Of a stretch of DNA of 64,000 nt, positions 19,102-28,198 are shown piece by piece (position 1 is the first letter of the stretch; every line of letters starts with the position of its first letter). Source of the stretch: Burkholderiales bacterium (GTDB lineage: Bacteria; Pseudomonadota; Gammaproteobacteria; Burkholderiales; Burkholderiaceae_C); contig JAGWTP010000001.1 in the NCBI GenBank assembly GCA_028868895.1, positions 1 through 64,000 of the forward strand, written 5' to 3'. A model generated the notes under the pieces. The model did no database searches. It worked only from the letters and a program-made list of their open reading frames with translations, and had not been told where the DNA came from. Made by a program: the position numbers and the translations under genes.

Positions 19102-20235
19102 TCAGGGCTTGGGCACCGAGCCGATCACGCCGCGCACGAACCAGTTCATGGTCGCGATCGAGGCGTCGTCGAGTGCGCCGTGGGCCAGGCGCAGGAGCCC
19201 GTCGTTGTCTTCCAGCGGCGCACTGAACGGCTTGAAGCGCCCGGCGACGATCGCTTCGCGGCGTGCCTCGACCCGCGCGCGCACGGCGGCGGGCACGTCG
19301 GCGCTGATCGCGCTCAGCCTCACCATGCCGTCCTTGATGCCGCCCCACACCGGCGTGGGCTTCCAGGTGCCATCCAGCACCGAACGCGCCACCTGCGTGT
19401 AGAACGCGCCCCAGTGCAGCGTCACCGCGGCGAGCTGCGCCTGCGGGGCGTAGGCGCGCATGTCGCTCTGGTAGGCGATGACGCGCACGTCCTTGCCGGC
19501 GAAGTTGGCCTGCGCGGTCTGCGCCACCGCCGGCGACCCGCTGTGGTTGGTCAGCACGTCGGCGCCCTGGTCGATCAGCGACTGCGCGGCCTCGCGCTCG
19601 CGCGCCGGGTCGAACCAGCTGTTGAGCCACAGCACCCGCACCTGCGCCTTCGGGTTGACTGCACGCATGCCGAGCGTGAACGCGTTGATGCCCTGCACGA
19701 CCTCGGGCACCGGGAAGCCGGCCACATAGCCGGCCACGCCGCTCTTGCTCATCTGGCCGGCCAGCATGCCGGCCAGAAAGCGCGCCTCGTAGTAGCGCGC
19801 GTTGTAGGTGGCAACGTTGGCGGCGGTCTTGTAGCCGCCGGCATGCTCGAACTTGACGTCGGGGTAGTCGGCTGCGACCCGCAACGTCGGTTCGAGGTAG
19901 CCGAAGCTGGTCGCGAAGATCAACCGGTTGCCTTGCGCGGCCAGGTCGCGGATCACTCGCTCCGAATCGGCCCCTTCGGCCACACCCTCGACCGCCGTGC
20001 TCTGCACACGGTCACCGAGCGCCTTCTGCATCGCCAGGCGGCCCTGTTCGTGCTGGTAGGTCCAGCCGGCGTCGCCGATCGGGCTGACGTAGACGAACGC
20101 GACCCTGAGCGGCGGCTTCGGCGCGGGCGCCGCGGCGTGCGGGGGCGGGCTGGTGGCGGCAACGGCGAGCGTGGCGCCGAGCAGGCCCGTGATGAGAGAC
20201 GCGCACAGGCTGGCGCGGACGAGGTTTTTGAACAT
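19102..20235 (-). CDS. BMP-family (nucleoside-type) ABC transporter substrate-binding protein
   Basis: Signal peptide then PPLRVAFVYVSPIGDAGWTYQHEQGRLAMQKALGDRVQSTAVEGVAEGADSERVIRDLAAQG. Confidence 0.88.
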   Translation of the reverse strand: MFKNLVRASLCASLITGLLGATLAVAATSPPPHAAAPAPKPPLRVAFVYVSPIGDAGWTYQHEQGRLAMQKALGDRVQSTAVEGVAEGADSERVIRDLAAQGNRLIFATSFGYLEPTLRVAADYPDVKFEHAGGYKTAANVATYNARYYEARFLAGMLAGQMSKSGVAGYVAGFPVPEVVQGINAFTLGMRAVNPKAQVRVLWLNSWFDPAREREAAQSLIDQGADVLTNHSGSPAVAQTAQANFAGKDVRVIAYQSDMRAYAPQAQLAAVTLHWGAFYTQVARSVLDGTWKPTPVWGGIKDGMVRLSAISADVPAAVRARVEARREAIVAGRFKPFSAPLEDNDGLLRLAHGALDDASIATMNWFVRGVIGSVPKP

Positions 20236-20345
20236 GGTGTTCCTCTACATGGCCCCGGGCTGGAAAAGCGAAAACGCCTACGGGGGCACGCAGGCGGCTC
20301 GGGTCGGGATTGTCGCAGACGCCGCTCGCCGCGGCGCCGCATGCG

Positions 20346-21107
20346 TCACTCGGTCGACCGGGCTTCGGGCTCGTAGGCCGCGTGCAGTTCGGCCGGCCTC
20401 GCCGAGCGCTTGCGCATCCGGATGTTGAGCATCTCCACACCGACCGAGAACGCCATCGCGAAGTAGACGTAGCCCTTGGGCACGTGCTGGTCGAAACCCT
20501 CGGCGATGAGCACGACGCCGACCACGACGAGGAACGCGAGCGCGAGCATCTTGATCGTCGGGTGCTCCGACACGAAGCGGCCGATCGCGCCGGCGAACAG
20601 CATCATCAGGCCGACCGAGGCGACCACCGCGGTGATCATCACCTCGAGCCGATCGACCATGCCCACCGCTGTGATGATCGAGTCGAGCGAGAACACCATG
20701 TCGACCACCATAATCTGCAGGATCACGGCCGTGAAGGTGGCCTTGACGGCCTTCGAGGCGTGCCCGGCCTCGCCTTCGAGCGACTGGTGGATCTCGCCGG
20801 TGCTCTTCCAGATCAGGAATAGGCCGCCGGCGATCAGGATCAGGTCGCGCCCCGAGATCGCCTGGCCGAACACCGTGAACAGCGGCGCGACCAGGCCGAC
20901 GATCCAGGCCAGCACCAGCAGCAGCCCGATGCGCATGAACATCGCCATGAACAGGCCGAGCCGGCGGGCACGTTCGCGCTGCGCGGTGGGCAGCTTGTCG
21001 ACCAGGATCGAGATGAAGACGATGTTGTCGATGCCCAGCACCAGCTCGAGCGCGGTCAGCGTGGCCAGGGCGATCCAGGCTTGGGGGTCGGTCAGGAGTT
21101 CGAGCAT
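20346..21107 (-). CDS. TerC-family integral membrane protein
   Basis: MLELLTDPQAWIALATLTALELVLGIDNIVFISILVDKLP...MVFSLDSIITAVGM. Confidence 0.92.
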   Translation of the reverse strand: MLELLTDPQAWIALATLTALELVLGIDNIVFISILVDKLPTAQRERARRLGLFMAMFMRIGLLLVLAWIVGLVAPLFTVFGQAISGRDLILIAGGLFLIWKSTGEIHQSLEGEAGHASKAVKATFTAVILQIMVVDMVFSLDSIITAVGMVDRLEVMITAVVASVGLMMLFAGAIGRFVSEHPTIKMLALAFLVVVGVVLIAEGFDQHVPKGYVYFAMAFSVGVEMLNIRMRKRSARPAELHAAYEPEARSTE

Positions 21108-21169
21108 CGGCAGTCGTCGGGTGGGGTCGATCGGGGTCAGGGCGGCGCCGATGATAGGTGGGGCGTGCG

Positions 21170-22210
21170 TCAGCCCGAGGCAAAGACCTTGTCGAGCGCC
21201 TCGGTCCAGCGCCGCTTGACGTCGGCACCCGCAAAGCTCGCCTCGAAGCTGTTGCTCGCGAGGCGGTGCGCGTGGCGCGCCGTCAACTGCGGCAGGGCCT
21301 CGAAGGTGGCGATGAAGTTCTGGTTCAGGTAGCCGCCGAAGTAGGCCGGGTCGTCGGAGTTGATCGTGGCGCACAGGCCGGCGTCGAGCATCGCGGGCAG
21401 CGGGTGCGCGGCCAGCGTCGGGTAGACGCACAGCTTGACGTTCGACAGCGGGCACACGGTGAGCGGCACGCGCTGCGCGGCCAGCCGCGCCACCAGCGCG
21501 GCGTCTTCGACGCAGCGCACGCCGTGGTCGATGCGCTGCACCTGCAGCACGTCGAGCGCGCTCCAGATGTAGGCCGGCGGCCCCTCCTCGCCGGCATGCG
21601 CGACGAGATGCAGGCCAAGCTCGCGGCTGCGCGCAAACACGCGCGCGAACTTCTCGGGTGGGTGGCCGAGTTCGCTGCTGTCCAGCCCGACGCCGACGAA
21701 ATGCTCCCGGTACGGCAACGCCGCATCGAGCGTGGCGAGTGCGGCGTCTTCGCTCAGGTGGCGCAGGAAGCACAGGATCAGCAGCGCGCTGATGCCGAAC
21801 TCGGCCTGGGCCGCGCGGCTCGCGCGCGTCAGCCCGGCGATCACCGTGCCGATGCCCACGCCGCGCTCGGTGTGGGTCTGCGGGTCGAAGAACAGTTCGG
21901 CGTGCACGACGTGGTCGGCGGCGGCGCGGCGGAAGTAGGCCATCGCCATGTCGAAGAAGTCTTCTTCATGAAGCAGCACGCTGGCGCCGGCGTAGTAGAT
22001 GTCGAGAAAGCTCTGCAGGTCGGTGAACGCATAGGCGGCGCGCAGCGCCTGGACGCTCGCGTACGGCAGCGCCACGCCGTTGCGCTGCGCCAGCGCGAAG
22101 ATCAGCTCGGGCTGGAGCGACCCCTCGATGTGGATGTGCAGTTCGGCCTTTGGCATCGCGCGCAGCAGCGCGGGCAGGCGGTCGCGGGAGATGGCGTCGA
22201 AGTCGATCAT
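21170..22210 (-). CDS. Adenosine/adenine deaminase family protein, most like adenine deaminase
   Basis: MPKAELHIHIEGSLQPEL; SSELGHPPEKF; HAGEEGPPAYIW; CPLSNVKLCV; NSDDPAYFGGY. Confidence 0.88.
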   Translation of the reverse strand: MIDFDAISRDRLPALLRAMPKAELHIHIEGSLQPELIFALAQRNGVALPYASVQALRAAYAFTDLQSFLDIYYAGASVLLHEEDFFDMAMAYFRRAAADHVVHAELFFDPQTHTERGVGIGTVIAGLTRASRAAQAEFGISALLILCFLRHLSEDAALATLDAALPYREHFVGVGLDSSELGHPPEKFARVFARSRELGLHLVAHAGEEGPPAYIWSALDVLQVQRIDHGVRCVEDAALVARLAAQRVPLTVCPLSNVKLCVYPTLAAHPLPAMLDAGLCATINSDDPAYFGGYLNQNFIATFEALPQLTARHAHRLASNSFEASFAGADVKRRWTEALDKVFASG

Positions 22211-22504
22211 GTTCGGGCTCCGCAGGGATCAGGGTGGGTGTTCGCGATGGGGCCGCGGCGCGGCAGTCAAACCCAGGCCTCGCCCACCGCCGTGGCCTGC
22301 TGCAGCAACCATTCCACGGCCGCGTCGTGATCGTGCGCAGCGTACTCGCACTTGCGCGGGAGGCGCTGGACCCTCAGCCGCCGCGCAGTCTTGTGCCGCG
22401 GGGCGTGAGCGTCGCCATCGACCCGGCGCCGCGAATCGCGCCGAAGTCATACGGGGCCTGCGTCGTCGGCCTGCGTTGCCGACCTGCGGCACTCGCCATG
22501 CCCC

Positions 22505-23305
22505 CTAAAACCGATAGCTCACCGCCGCCACCCCCGTCGCCGAACTGCGCTGGCGCACGACCGGGCTGTCTTTCGCATCGCCCTGCAGCGCACTCAGGCT
22601 GACCGCAGCGGTGACGGTCCATTGCGGCGTGGCGAAGTAGTTCAGCGACAGGTTCGTACGCACGTCGCGCAGGCCGGCGCCGGCGCGGTAGGCGGCGTAG
22701 TGGCTGGTCTGCGCCTGTGCCGGCGTGACACCGAAATAGCCCTGCATGTACGCGCTGTTGGCGACGGTCGCCGCCACGCCCGCAGCGGCGCGCCACTGGG
22801 GCGCAAGCTGCAGCGCGTAGCCCGCACCCAGGTCGAGCAGCGCGCCCTGGCGGTCGTTGCCCGAGCCGTAACGCAGCGACGAGGTCAGGAAGATTTCGCG
22901 CGACAGGTACAGGTTCAAGAACGCGCCGATCTCGGCGCGGGCATTGATGTCGCCCAGGCCCGTCAGCGCCGGGGAGCGGCTTTCGCTGCGGCCGAAATCG
23001 GCCGTCAGCCGCAGCCCGTATTGCAGGTTCGGTGCCGAGGCAAACTGATAGCCCACACCGTTGGTGGTGCCGGCGAACCAGCCGTTCGACCAACGGTAGT
23101 CCAGTACCGGCAGCAGCAGCGTGCGGCGTTCGCTGGAGCCCATGTACTGGTGCGCACCGATGACGGCGGCGCCCACCGTGCCCTCGCCGCGGCCATCGGG
23201 CGGTCCATACAGCCGCACCGCGTCGAAGGCCTGTGCCCGGGCCCCGAAACAGGCGGCGGCAATCGCAGTGGCGAGGATCGGTCGAATCAGGTTCCGGAGC
23301 TTCAT
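22505..23305 (-). CDS. MipA/OmpV-family outer membrane protein
   Basis: MKLRNLIRPILATAIAAACFGARAQA signal; 'GVAAVSYRF' C-terminal aromatic end; beta-strand pattern. Confidence 0.75.
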   Translation of the reverse strand: MKLRNLIRPILATAIAAACFGARAQAFDAVRLYGPPDGRGEGTVGAAVIGAHQYMGSSERRTLLLPVLDYRWSNGWFAGTTNGVGYQFASAPNLQYGLRLTADFGRSESRSPALTGLGDINARAEIGAFLNLYLSREIFLTSSLRYGSGNDRQGALLDLGAGYALQLAPQWRAAAGVAATVANSAYMQGYFGVTPAQAQTSHYAAYRAGAGLRDVRTNLSLNYFATPQWTVTAAVSLSALQGDAKDSPVVRQRSSATGVAAVSYRF

Positions 23306-23444
23306 CGGTGGCGGCTTTCGAGGTGTGCGGCGCCGAACGGCGCCGCGGCGCACTGTAGCCGAACACCGGACGCCTTCGCGGCGCGTCGCGCCGACGTTCC
23401 GGCAGCGCCGTCCGCCCGACGAGAAGCCGCTGCGATGCTGCCCG

Positions 23445-24452
23445 TCACGCCCGCGATGCCGGCACGCCGGCCCGCACCGCCGGCACCGCCGACCCTTCCT
23501 TTTTCTGCTTGAGCAGCACGCCGTTTTTCACCGCGACGATCTCGGCGACGATCGAGACCGCAATCTCGGCCGGAGTCTTGCTGCCGATGTCCAGGCCGAT
23601 CGGACCGTGCAGCCGGTCGATCTCGGCGGGCGACAGGTCGAACAGCGCGAGCCGCTCGCGGCGCTTGGCGGTGTTGCCGCGCGAGCCGAGCGCACCGACG
23701 TAGAACGCCGGCGACTTGAGCGCTTCGAGCAGCACCAGGTCGTCGAGCTTGGGGTCGTGGGTGACGGCGATCACCGCGCTGTGCGGGTCGAGCTGCAGCT
23801 CGAGCACGAGGTCGTCGGGCATCGCCTTGCTGAAGGTGGTGCCGGGCACGTCCCAGGTCAGGTGGTACTCCTCGCGCGGGTCGCAGCAGATCACCTCGAA
23901 GTCGAGCGCCAGCGCCATCGGTGCGACCGCACGCGAGAGCTGCCCGGCGCCGATGATCAGCAGCCGCCAGCGCGGGCCGAACAGCGCCACGAGCCGCTGC
24001 CCGTCGAACGAGAACGCGTCGCCGCGCGACGCGGCTTCGACCGTGACCGCACCGGTGGCGAGGTCGAGCCGGCGCGCGACCAGTTCGTGGCGGGCGGTGC
24101 GCGCGAGGATCTCGTCGATCCAGGCCACGCCTTGCAACGGCTCCTGCACCAGCCGCAGGTTGCCGCCGCACGGCAGGCCGAAGCGCGCCGCCTCTTCCTT
24201 GGTCACGCCGTAGGCGATCAGCGAGGGCGTGGCCACGCGCTCGCCATGGCGCAGCCGCTCGATCAGGTCGTCTTCGACGCAGCCGCCCGAGACCGAGCCG
24301 GCGACCAGCCCGTCGCCGCGCAGGCACAGCAGCGCACCGGGCGGGCGCGGCGCCGAGCCCCAGGTTTCGATCACGGTCACGAGCCACACCGGGTGGCCCT
24401 GCACGAACCAGTCGCGTGCCTGGCTCAGCACTTGAAGGTCCAGACTGTCCAT
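23445..24452 (-). CDS. XdhC/CoxF-family molybdenum hydroxylase maturation protein
   Basis: VTVIETWGSAPRPPGALLCLRGDGLVAGSVSGGCVEDDLIERL; C-terminal Rossmann 'LLIIGAGQLSRAVAPMA'. Confidence 0.88.
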   Translation of the reverse strand: MDSLDLQVLSQARDWFVQGHPVWLVTVIETWGSAPRPPGALLCLRGDGLVAGSVSGGCVEDDLIERLRHGERVATPSLIAYGVTKEEAARFGLPCGGNLRLVQEPLQGVAWIDEILARTARHELVARRLDLATGAVTVEAASRGDAFSFDGQRLVALFGPRWRLLIIGAGQLSRAVAPMALALDFEVICCDPREEYHLTWDVPGTTFSKAMPDDLVLELQLDPHSAVIAVTHDPKLDDLVLLEALKSPAFYVGALGSRGNTAKRRERLALFDLSPAEIDRLHGPIGLDIGSKTPAEIAVSIVAEIVAVKNGVLLKQKKEGSAVPAVRAGVPASRA

Positions 24453-24463
24453 TGCGGCACCTC

Positions 24464-25024
24464 CTATTTGCGGATCAAGAAATAGACGATCGCCAGCACG
24501 ATCAGTGCGCCGATCAGCCACCACAGCTTGCGCACGCCGGTGTCGGGCTCGGCCACCACCACCGCAGGTGCGCCGGGCGTGGCGAGGGCTTGCAGATGGG
24601 CCTCGAAGGCCTTGAAGAAGTCGTCGGTGATCTTGCCGGCGGCGGCATCGATCAGCCGCGAGCCGATCTGCGCCATCTTGCCGCCCACCGTGGCGCGGGC
24701 GGCGTATTTCAGGCGCGTCTGCGCGCCTTCGGCGCTGAGCGCCACATCGGCCGAGCCCTTGCCGAAACCGGCCACGCCGCCCTGCCCGTCGAAATTGATG
24801 GTGTAGCTGTGGGGCGCCTGCACGTTGGTCATGACCAGGTTGCCCTTGAAGCGTGCACTCACCGGGCCGACCTTCACTGCGACGACGGCCGTGAGCGAGT
24901 CGGCGCCGGTGCGTTCCAGCGATTCGCAGCCGGCGATGCACGACTTGAGCACCTCGGCATCGTTGAGGGCGGCCCAGGTGGTGTCGACCGAGGCCGGGAT
25001 GAGTCGTTCGCCTTGCAGTTCCAT
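24464..25024 (-). CDS. CoxG-like SRPBCC protein with C-terminal membrane anchor
   Basis: MELQGERLIPASVDTTWAALNDAEVLKSCIAGCESLERTGADS...LWWLIGALIVLAIVYFLIRK. Confidence 0.88.
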   Translation of the reverse strand: MELQGERLIPASVDTTWAALNDAEVLKSCIAGCESLERTGADSLTAVVAVKVGPVSARFKGNLVMTNVQAPHSYTINFDGQGGVAGFGKGSADVALSAEGAQTRLKYAARATVGGKMAQIGSRLIDAAAGKITDDFFKAFEAHLQALATPGAPAVVVAEPDTGVRKLWWLIGALIVLAIVYFLIRK

Positions 25025-25032
25025 GGTGTCGT

Positions 25033-26223
25033 TTACGCCAGTAGTGAAGTAGGGGCCACGGTGGGCGAGCGCAAGGCCCGGCCGAGATCGGCGAGGCTGG
25101 CGAGATTGTGAACCGGCAGGAACCGGTCGACGTTGGGCAGCAGCGCGCGCACACCGGCGGCGCGTGGCTCGAAGCCGTCGAAGCGCAGCAGCGGGTTGAG
25201 CCAGACGATCTGGCTGGCGTTGCGGCGCAGCTGCGCCGCGGCGCGCGCCAGGTCGCCGTGTTCGTCACGGTCCAGTCCGTCGGTCATCAGCAGCACCGCG
25301 GCGTTCGAGCCGAGCAGGCGGCGCGCCCAGACGTGGTTGAACTCGTCCAGGCAGGTGGCGATGCGCGTGCCGCCTTTCCAGTCGTGCACCTGCAGGTCGG
25401 CCTGCAGCAGCGCGACGTCGGGGTCGCGGTGCTTGAGGCTGCGGGTGATGTTGGTCAGGCGGGTGCCGAAGGTCAGCGTGTGGACCTTCAGGTAGCGCCG
25501 CGTCAGGCCGTGCACGTAGTGCAGCAGCAGCCGCGCGTAGCGCTCCATCGAGCCCGAGATGTCGAGCAGCACCACCAGCGTGGGCCACTCGGTGCGCGCC
25601 CGGGTGTAGGCGGGCGTCAGGGTGTGCGGTTGGCGGGCCATGCCCTGCATCGTCGCGCGCAGGTCGAGGCGCCCGCCGTTGAGGCGGTTCGGCGCGCGCT
25701 CGTGGCGGCGCCGGCGCACCGGCTGCACCGGCAGCGGCAGCTCCTCGGCGAGCTTCTTGGCGAGCTCGAACTCGGCCGTCGTCATGCTTTCGAAATCGGC
25801 CTGCTGCAGCCGTTCGCGGTCGGAGAACGTGAAGTGGGTGTCGAAGCTGATCTCTTCCTTCGCGGTGTTGTTGGCCGGATTCGACGGCTGCACCGGTTGC
25901 GGTGCGGCGAGCGCTTCGGCCAGGCGGTTGCCGCGCGGCTTCACCACCTTGTCGCCGCGCCCGCTGATCTTGGGCAGCAGCAGGTACATCAGCTGTTCGA
26001 GCAGCTTGGGGTCGCGCCAGAAGGCGTCGAACGCGGCGTCGAACAGCACCTGCTGCTCGTGGCGGTCGATCATCACGGCGCTCAGCGCGGCATGCACGTC
26101 GTCGCGCCGGTTCAGCCCGACCTGTTCGACCGCGGCCATCGCCGCGAGCACGCGGTCCGGCCCGATCGGCATGCCGGCACTGCGCAGCACGCGCGCGAAG
26201 TGGACGATGTTCTCGGCAATCAT
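25033..26223 (-). CDS. CoxE-like VWA-domain protein
   Basis: MIAENIVHFARVLRSAGMPIGPDRVLAAM...TLVVLLDISGSMERYARLLLHYVHGL...LLMTDGLDRD. Confidence 0.9.
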   Translation of the reverse strand: MIAENIVHFARVLRSAGMPIGPDRVLAAMAAVEQVGLNRRDDVHAALSAVMIDRHEQQVLFDAAFDAFWRDPKLLEQLMYLLLPKISGRGDKVVKPRGNRLAEALAAPQPVQPSNPANNTAKEEISFDTHFTFSDRERLQQADFESMTTAEFELAKKLAEELPLPVQPVRRRRHERAPNRLNGGRLDLRATMQGMARQPHTLTPAYTRARTEWPTLVVLLDISGSMERYARLLLHYVHGLTRRYLKVHTLTFGTRLTNITRSLKHRDPDVALLQADLQVHDWKGGTRIATCLDEFNHVWARRLLGSNAAVLLMTDGLDRDEHGDLARAAAQLRRNASQIVWLNPLLRFDGFEPRAAGVRALLPNVDRFLPVHNLASLADLGRALRSPTVAPTSLLA

Positions 26224-26356
26224 TGATCGAGGGGGAACGACCGAATTTCGAAAGAGCGCCTCACCGCCAACGACCCAAGGAACCGAACGAGCCTTGCTCG
26301 GCGTCGTTGGTGCCTTGGCGGCAAATGCCCAGCTCTGCTGCGCCCACCGCCGGCAA

Positions 26357-27289
26357 TCAATCGAGCAGCGCGCGCGCCCGCAGCTCGTCGAGCAGCTTGG
26401 CGGTGTCGCCGCTTTGCAGCTTGACGATGTCGTCCTGGTACTTCAGCAGCACACCGAGTGTGTCGTGCACGGTGGCCGGGTCGAGGCGGATCGTGTTGAG
26501 CGCCACCAGCGCGTTGGTCCAGTCGATGGTCTCGGCCACGCCGGGCGCCTTGAACAGGTCGAGCTTGCGCATGCGCTGCACGAACTCGACGACCTGGATC
26601 GTCAGGCGGTCGGCCGCACCCGGGGCCTTCAGGCGCACGATCTCGAGCTCGCGCTCGACGGTCGGGAAGTCGACCCAGTGGTACAGGCAGCGGCGCTTCA
26701 GCGCATCGTGGATCTCGCGTGTGCGGTTGCTGGTGATGATGGTGATCGGAGGCGCATCGGCCCTGACGGTGCCGAACTCGGGAATGGTGATCTGGTTCTC
26801 GGCCAGCACCTCGAGCAAGAAGGCGTCGAACGGTTCGTCGGCACGGTCGAGTTCGTCGATCAGCAGCACCGGCGAGCGGCTCTGCGTGAGCGCCTGCAGC
26901 AGCGGGCGTTCGATCAGCATGTTGCGCGAATACAGGCTGTGCGTGAGCCGCTCGCGGTCGCCTTCGCCGTGGATGGAATGCGCGGCCTCGGCCAGGCGGA
27001 TCTCGATCATCTGGCGCGCCACGTTCCATTCGTAGGCAGTCTGTGCGATGTCCAGGCCCTCGAAGCACTGCACGCGCAGCAGCGCGGTGCCCAGCGCCGC
27101 CGACAGCGTCTTGGCCAGTTCGGTCTTGCCCACGCCGGGCTCGCCTTCGAGGAACAGCGGGCGCGCGAGCTTGAGGCTGAGGAACAGCGCCGTGGCCAGG
27201 CGCCGGTCGCAGACGTAGTTCTCGGTGGCCAGCAGCGCGATGACCGCGTCGACCGAGTCGGGCAGCGTCAGGGGGGGTGTCTTCGTCAT
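26357..27289 (-). CDS. CoxD/MoxR-family AAA+ ATPase
   Basis: PLFLEGEPGVGKTELAKTLSAALG Walker A; PVLLIDELDRADEPFDAFLLEVL. Confidence 0.92.
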   Translation of the reverse strand: MTKTPPLTLPDSVDAVIALLATENYVCDRRLATALFLSLKLARPLFLEGEPGVGKTELAKTLSAALGTALLRVQCFEGLDIAQTAYEWNVARQMIEIRLAEAAHSIHGEGDRERLTHSLYSRNMLIERPLLQALTQSRSPVLLIDELDRADEPFDAFLLEVLAENQITIPEFGTVRADAPPITIITSNRTREIHDALKRRCLYHWVDFPTVERELEIVRLKAPGAADRLTIQVVEFVQRMRKLDLFKAPGVAETIDWTNALVALNTIRLDPATVHDTLGVLLKYQDDIVKLQSGDTAKLLDELRARALLD

Positions 27290-27334
27290 CGATCGGATGT
27301 TACGGATTCGGCAGCTCGTGCGCCCTCACCCCGG

Positions 27335-27358
27335 CCCTCTCCCGCGGGCGGGAGAGGG
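27335..27358. repeat. REP-like perfect palindrome between coxM and coxD
   Basis: CCCTCTCCCGC-GG-GCGGGAGAGGG: 11-bp perfect stem, 2-nt centre, preceded by CCCTCACCCCGG. Confidence 0.75.
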
Positions 27359-27375
27359 GGATCGAGTGCGTGGGG

Positions 27376-28170
27376 TCAGCGCGCCAGCGCCGCCGCCACG
27401 GCCCGCGAGGCCATCACGCTGATCATCGCGGCGCGGTACTCGGCCGTGCCGTGCATGTCGCTGTTGATGTCGGTGGCGGGCATCTTCACCGCCTTCGCGG
27501 CCTCGGGCGTGAAGCTCTTGCTGAGTGCCGCTTCGATCGCGGTGGCGCGGAACACGCTGCCCTTGGCACCGGTCACCGCCACCCGAACGCCGCCGGCGCT
27601 CTGGCTCACGAACACGCCGACCAGCGCGAAGCGCGACGCCGGTTGCTTGTACTTCACGTAGGCCGCCTTCTGGACCGGCGGGAAGCTCACCGCGGTGATC
27701 AGCTCGCCGGGCTGCAGCGCGGTCTCGTACAGGCCGGTGAAGAACGAATCGGCGGGGATCGTGCGCTGGTTGGTGTGGACCGTGGCGCCCAGCCCGACCA
27801 GGCCGGCGGGGTAGCACGCCGCCGGATCGGCGTTGGCGATCGAGCCGCCGATCGTGCCCATGTTGCGCACCATCGGGTCGCCGATGCCGGCGGCGAGCTC
27901 GGCCAGCGCCGGGCAGGCGCGCTTCACGTCGGCCGACGCGCCGACCGCCGCGTGCGTGACCATCGCGCCGATGACGAGGTTGGCGCCGTCCATGCGGATC
28001 GTCTGCAGGTCCTTGATGCCGCTCAGATCGACGAGCGTTGCGCTCGACGACAGCCGCAGCTTCATCGCCTGGATCAGGCTCTGGCCGCCGGCCAGGTAAC
28101 GGGCGTCGCCGCCGAGCGCGGCCTTGGCGTCGGCCACGCTCGCCGGGCGCTTGTATTCGAATGCGTACAT
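27376..28170 (-). CDS. coxM: CoxM-like FAD-binding subunit of xanthine-dehydrogenase-family hydroxylase
   Basis: MYAFEYKRPASVADAKAALGGDARYLAGGQSLIQAMKLRLSS...NMGTIGGSIANADPAACYPA. Confidence 0.9.
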   Translation of the reverse strand: MYAFEYKRPASVADAKAALGGDARYLAGGQSLIQAMKLRLSSSATLVDLSGIKDLQTIRMDGANLVIGAMVTHAAVGASADVKRACPALAELAAGIGDPMVRNMGTIGGSIANADPAACYPAGLVGLGATVHTNQRTIPADSFFTGLYETALQPGELITAVSFPPVQKAAYVKYKQPASRFALVGVFVSQSAGGVRVAVTGAKGSVFRATAIEAALSKSFTPEAAKAVKMPATDINSDMHGTAEYRAAMISVMASRAVAAALAR

Positions 28171-28198
28171 GTTGAGGTTCTCCTAGCGAGGTGGGTCT

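Noticed and set aside
22267-22443. Minus-strand frame ending KCEYAAHDHDAAVEWLLQQATAVGEAWV
   Set aside because: No ATG or GTG start found within the open frame and no recognised family; cannot be supported as a gene, though it may be a remnant.
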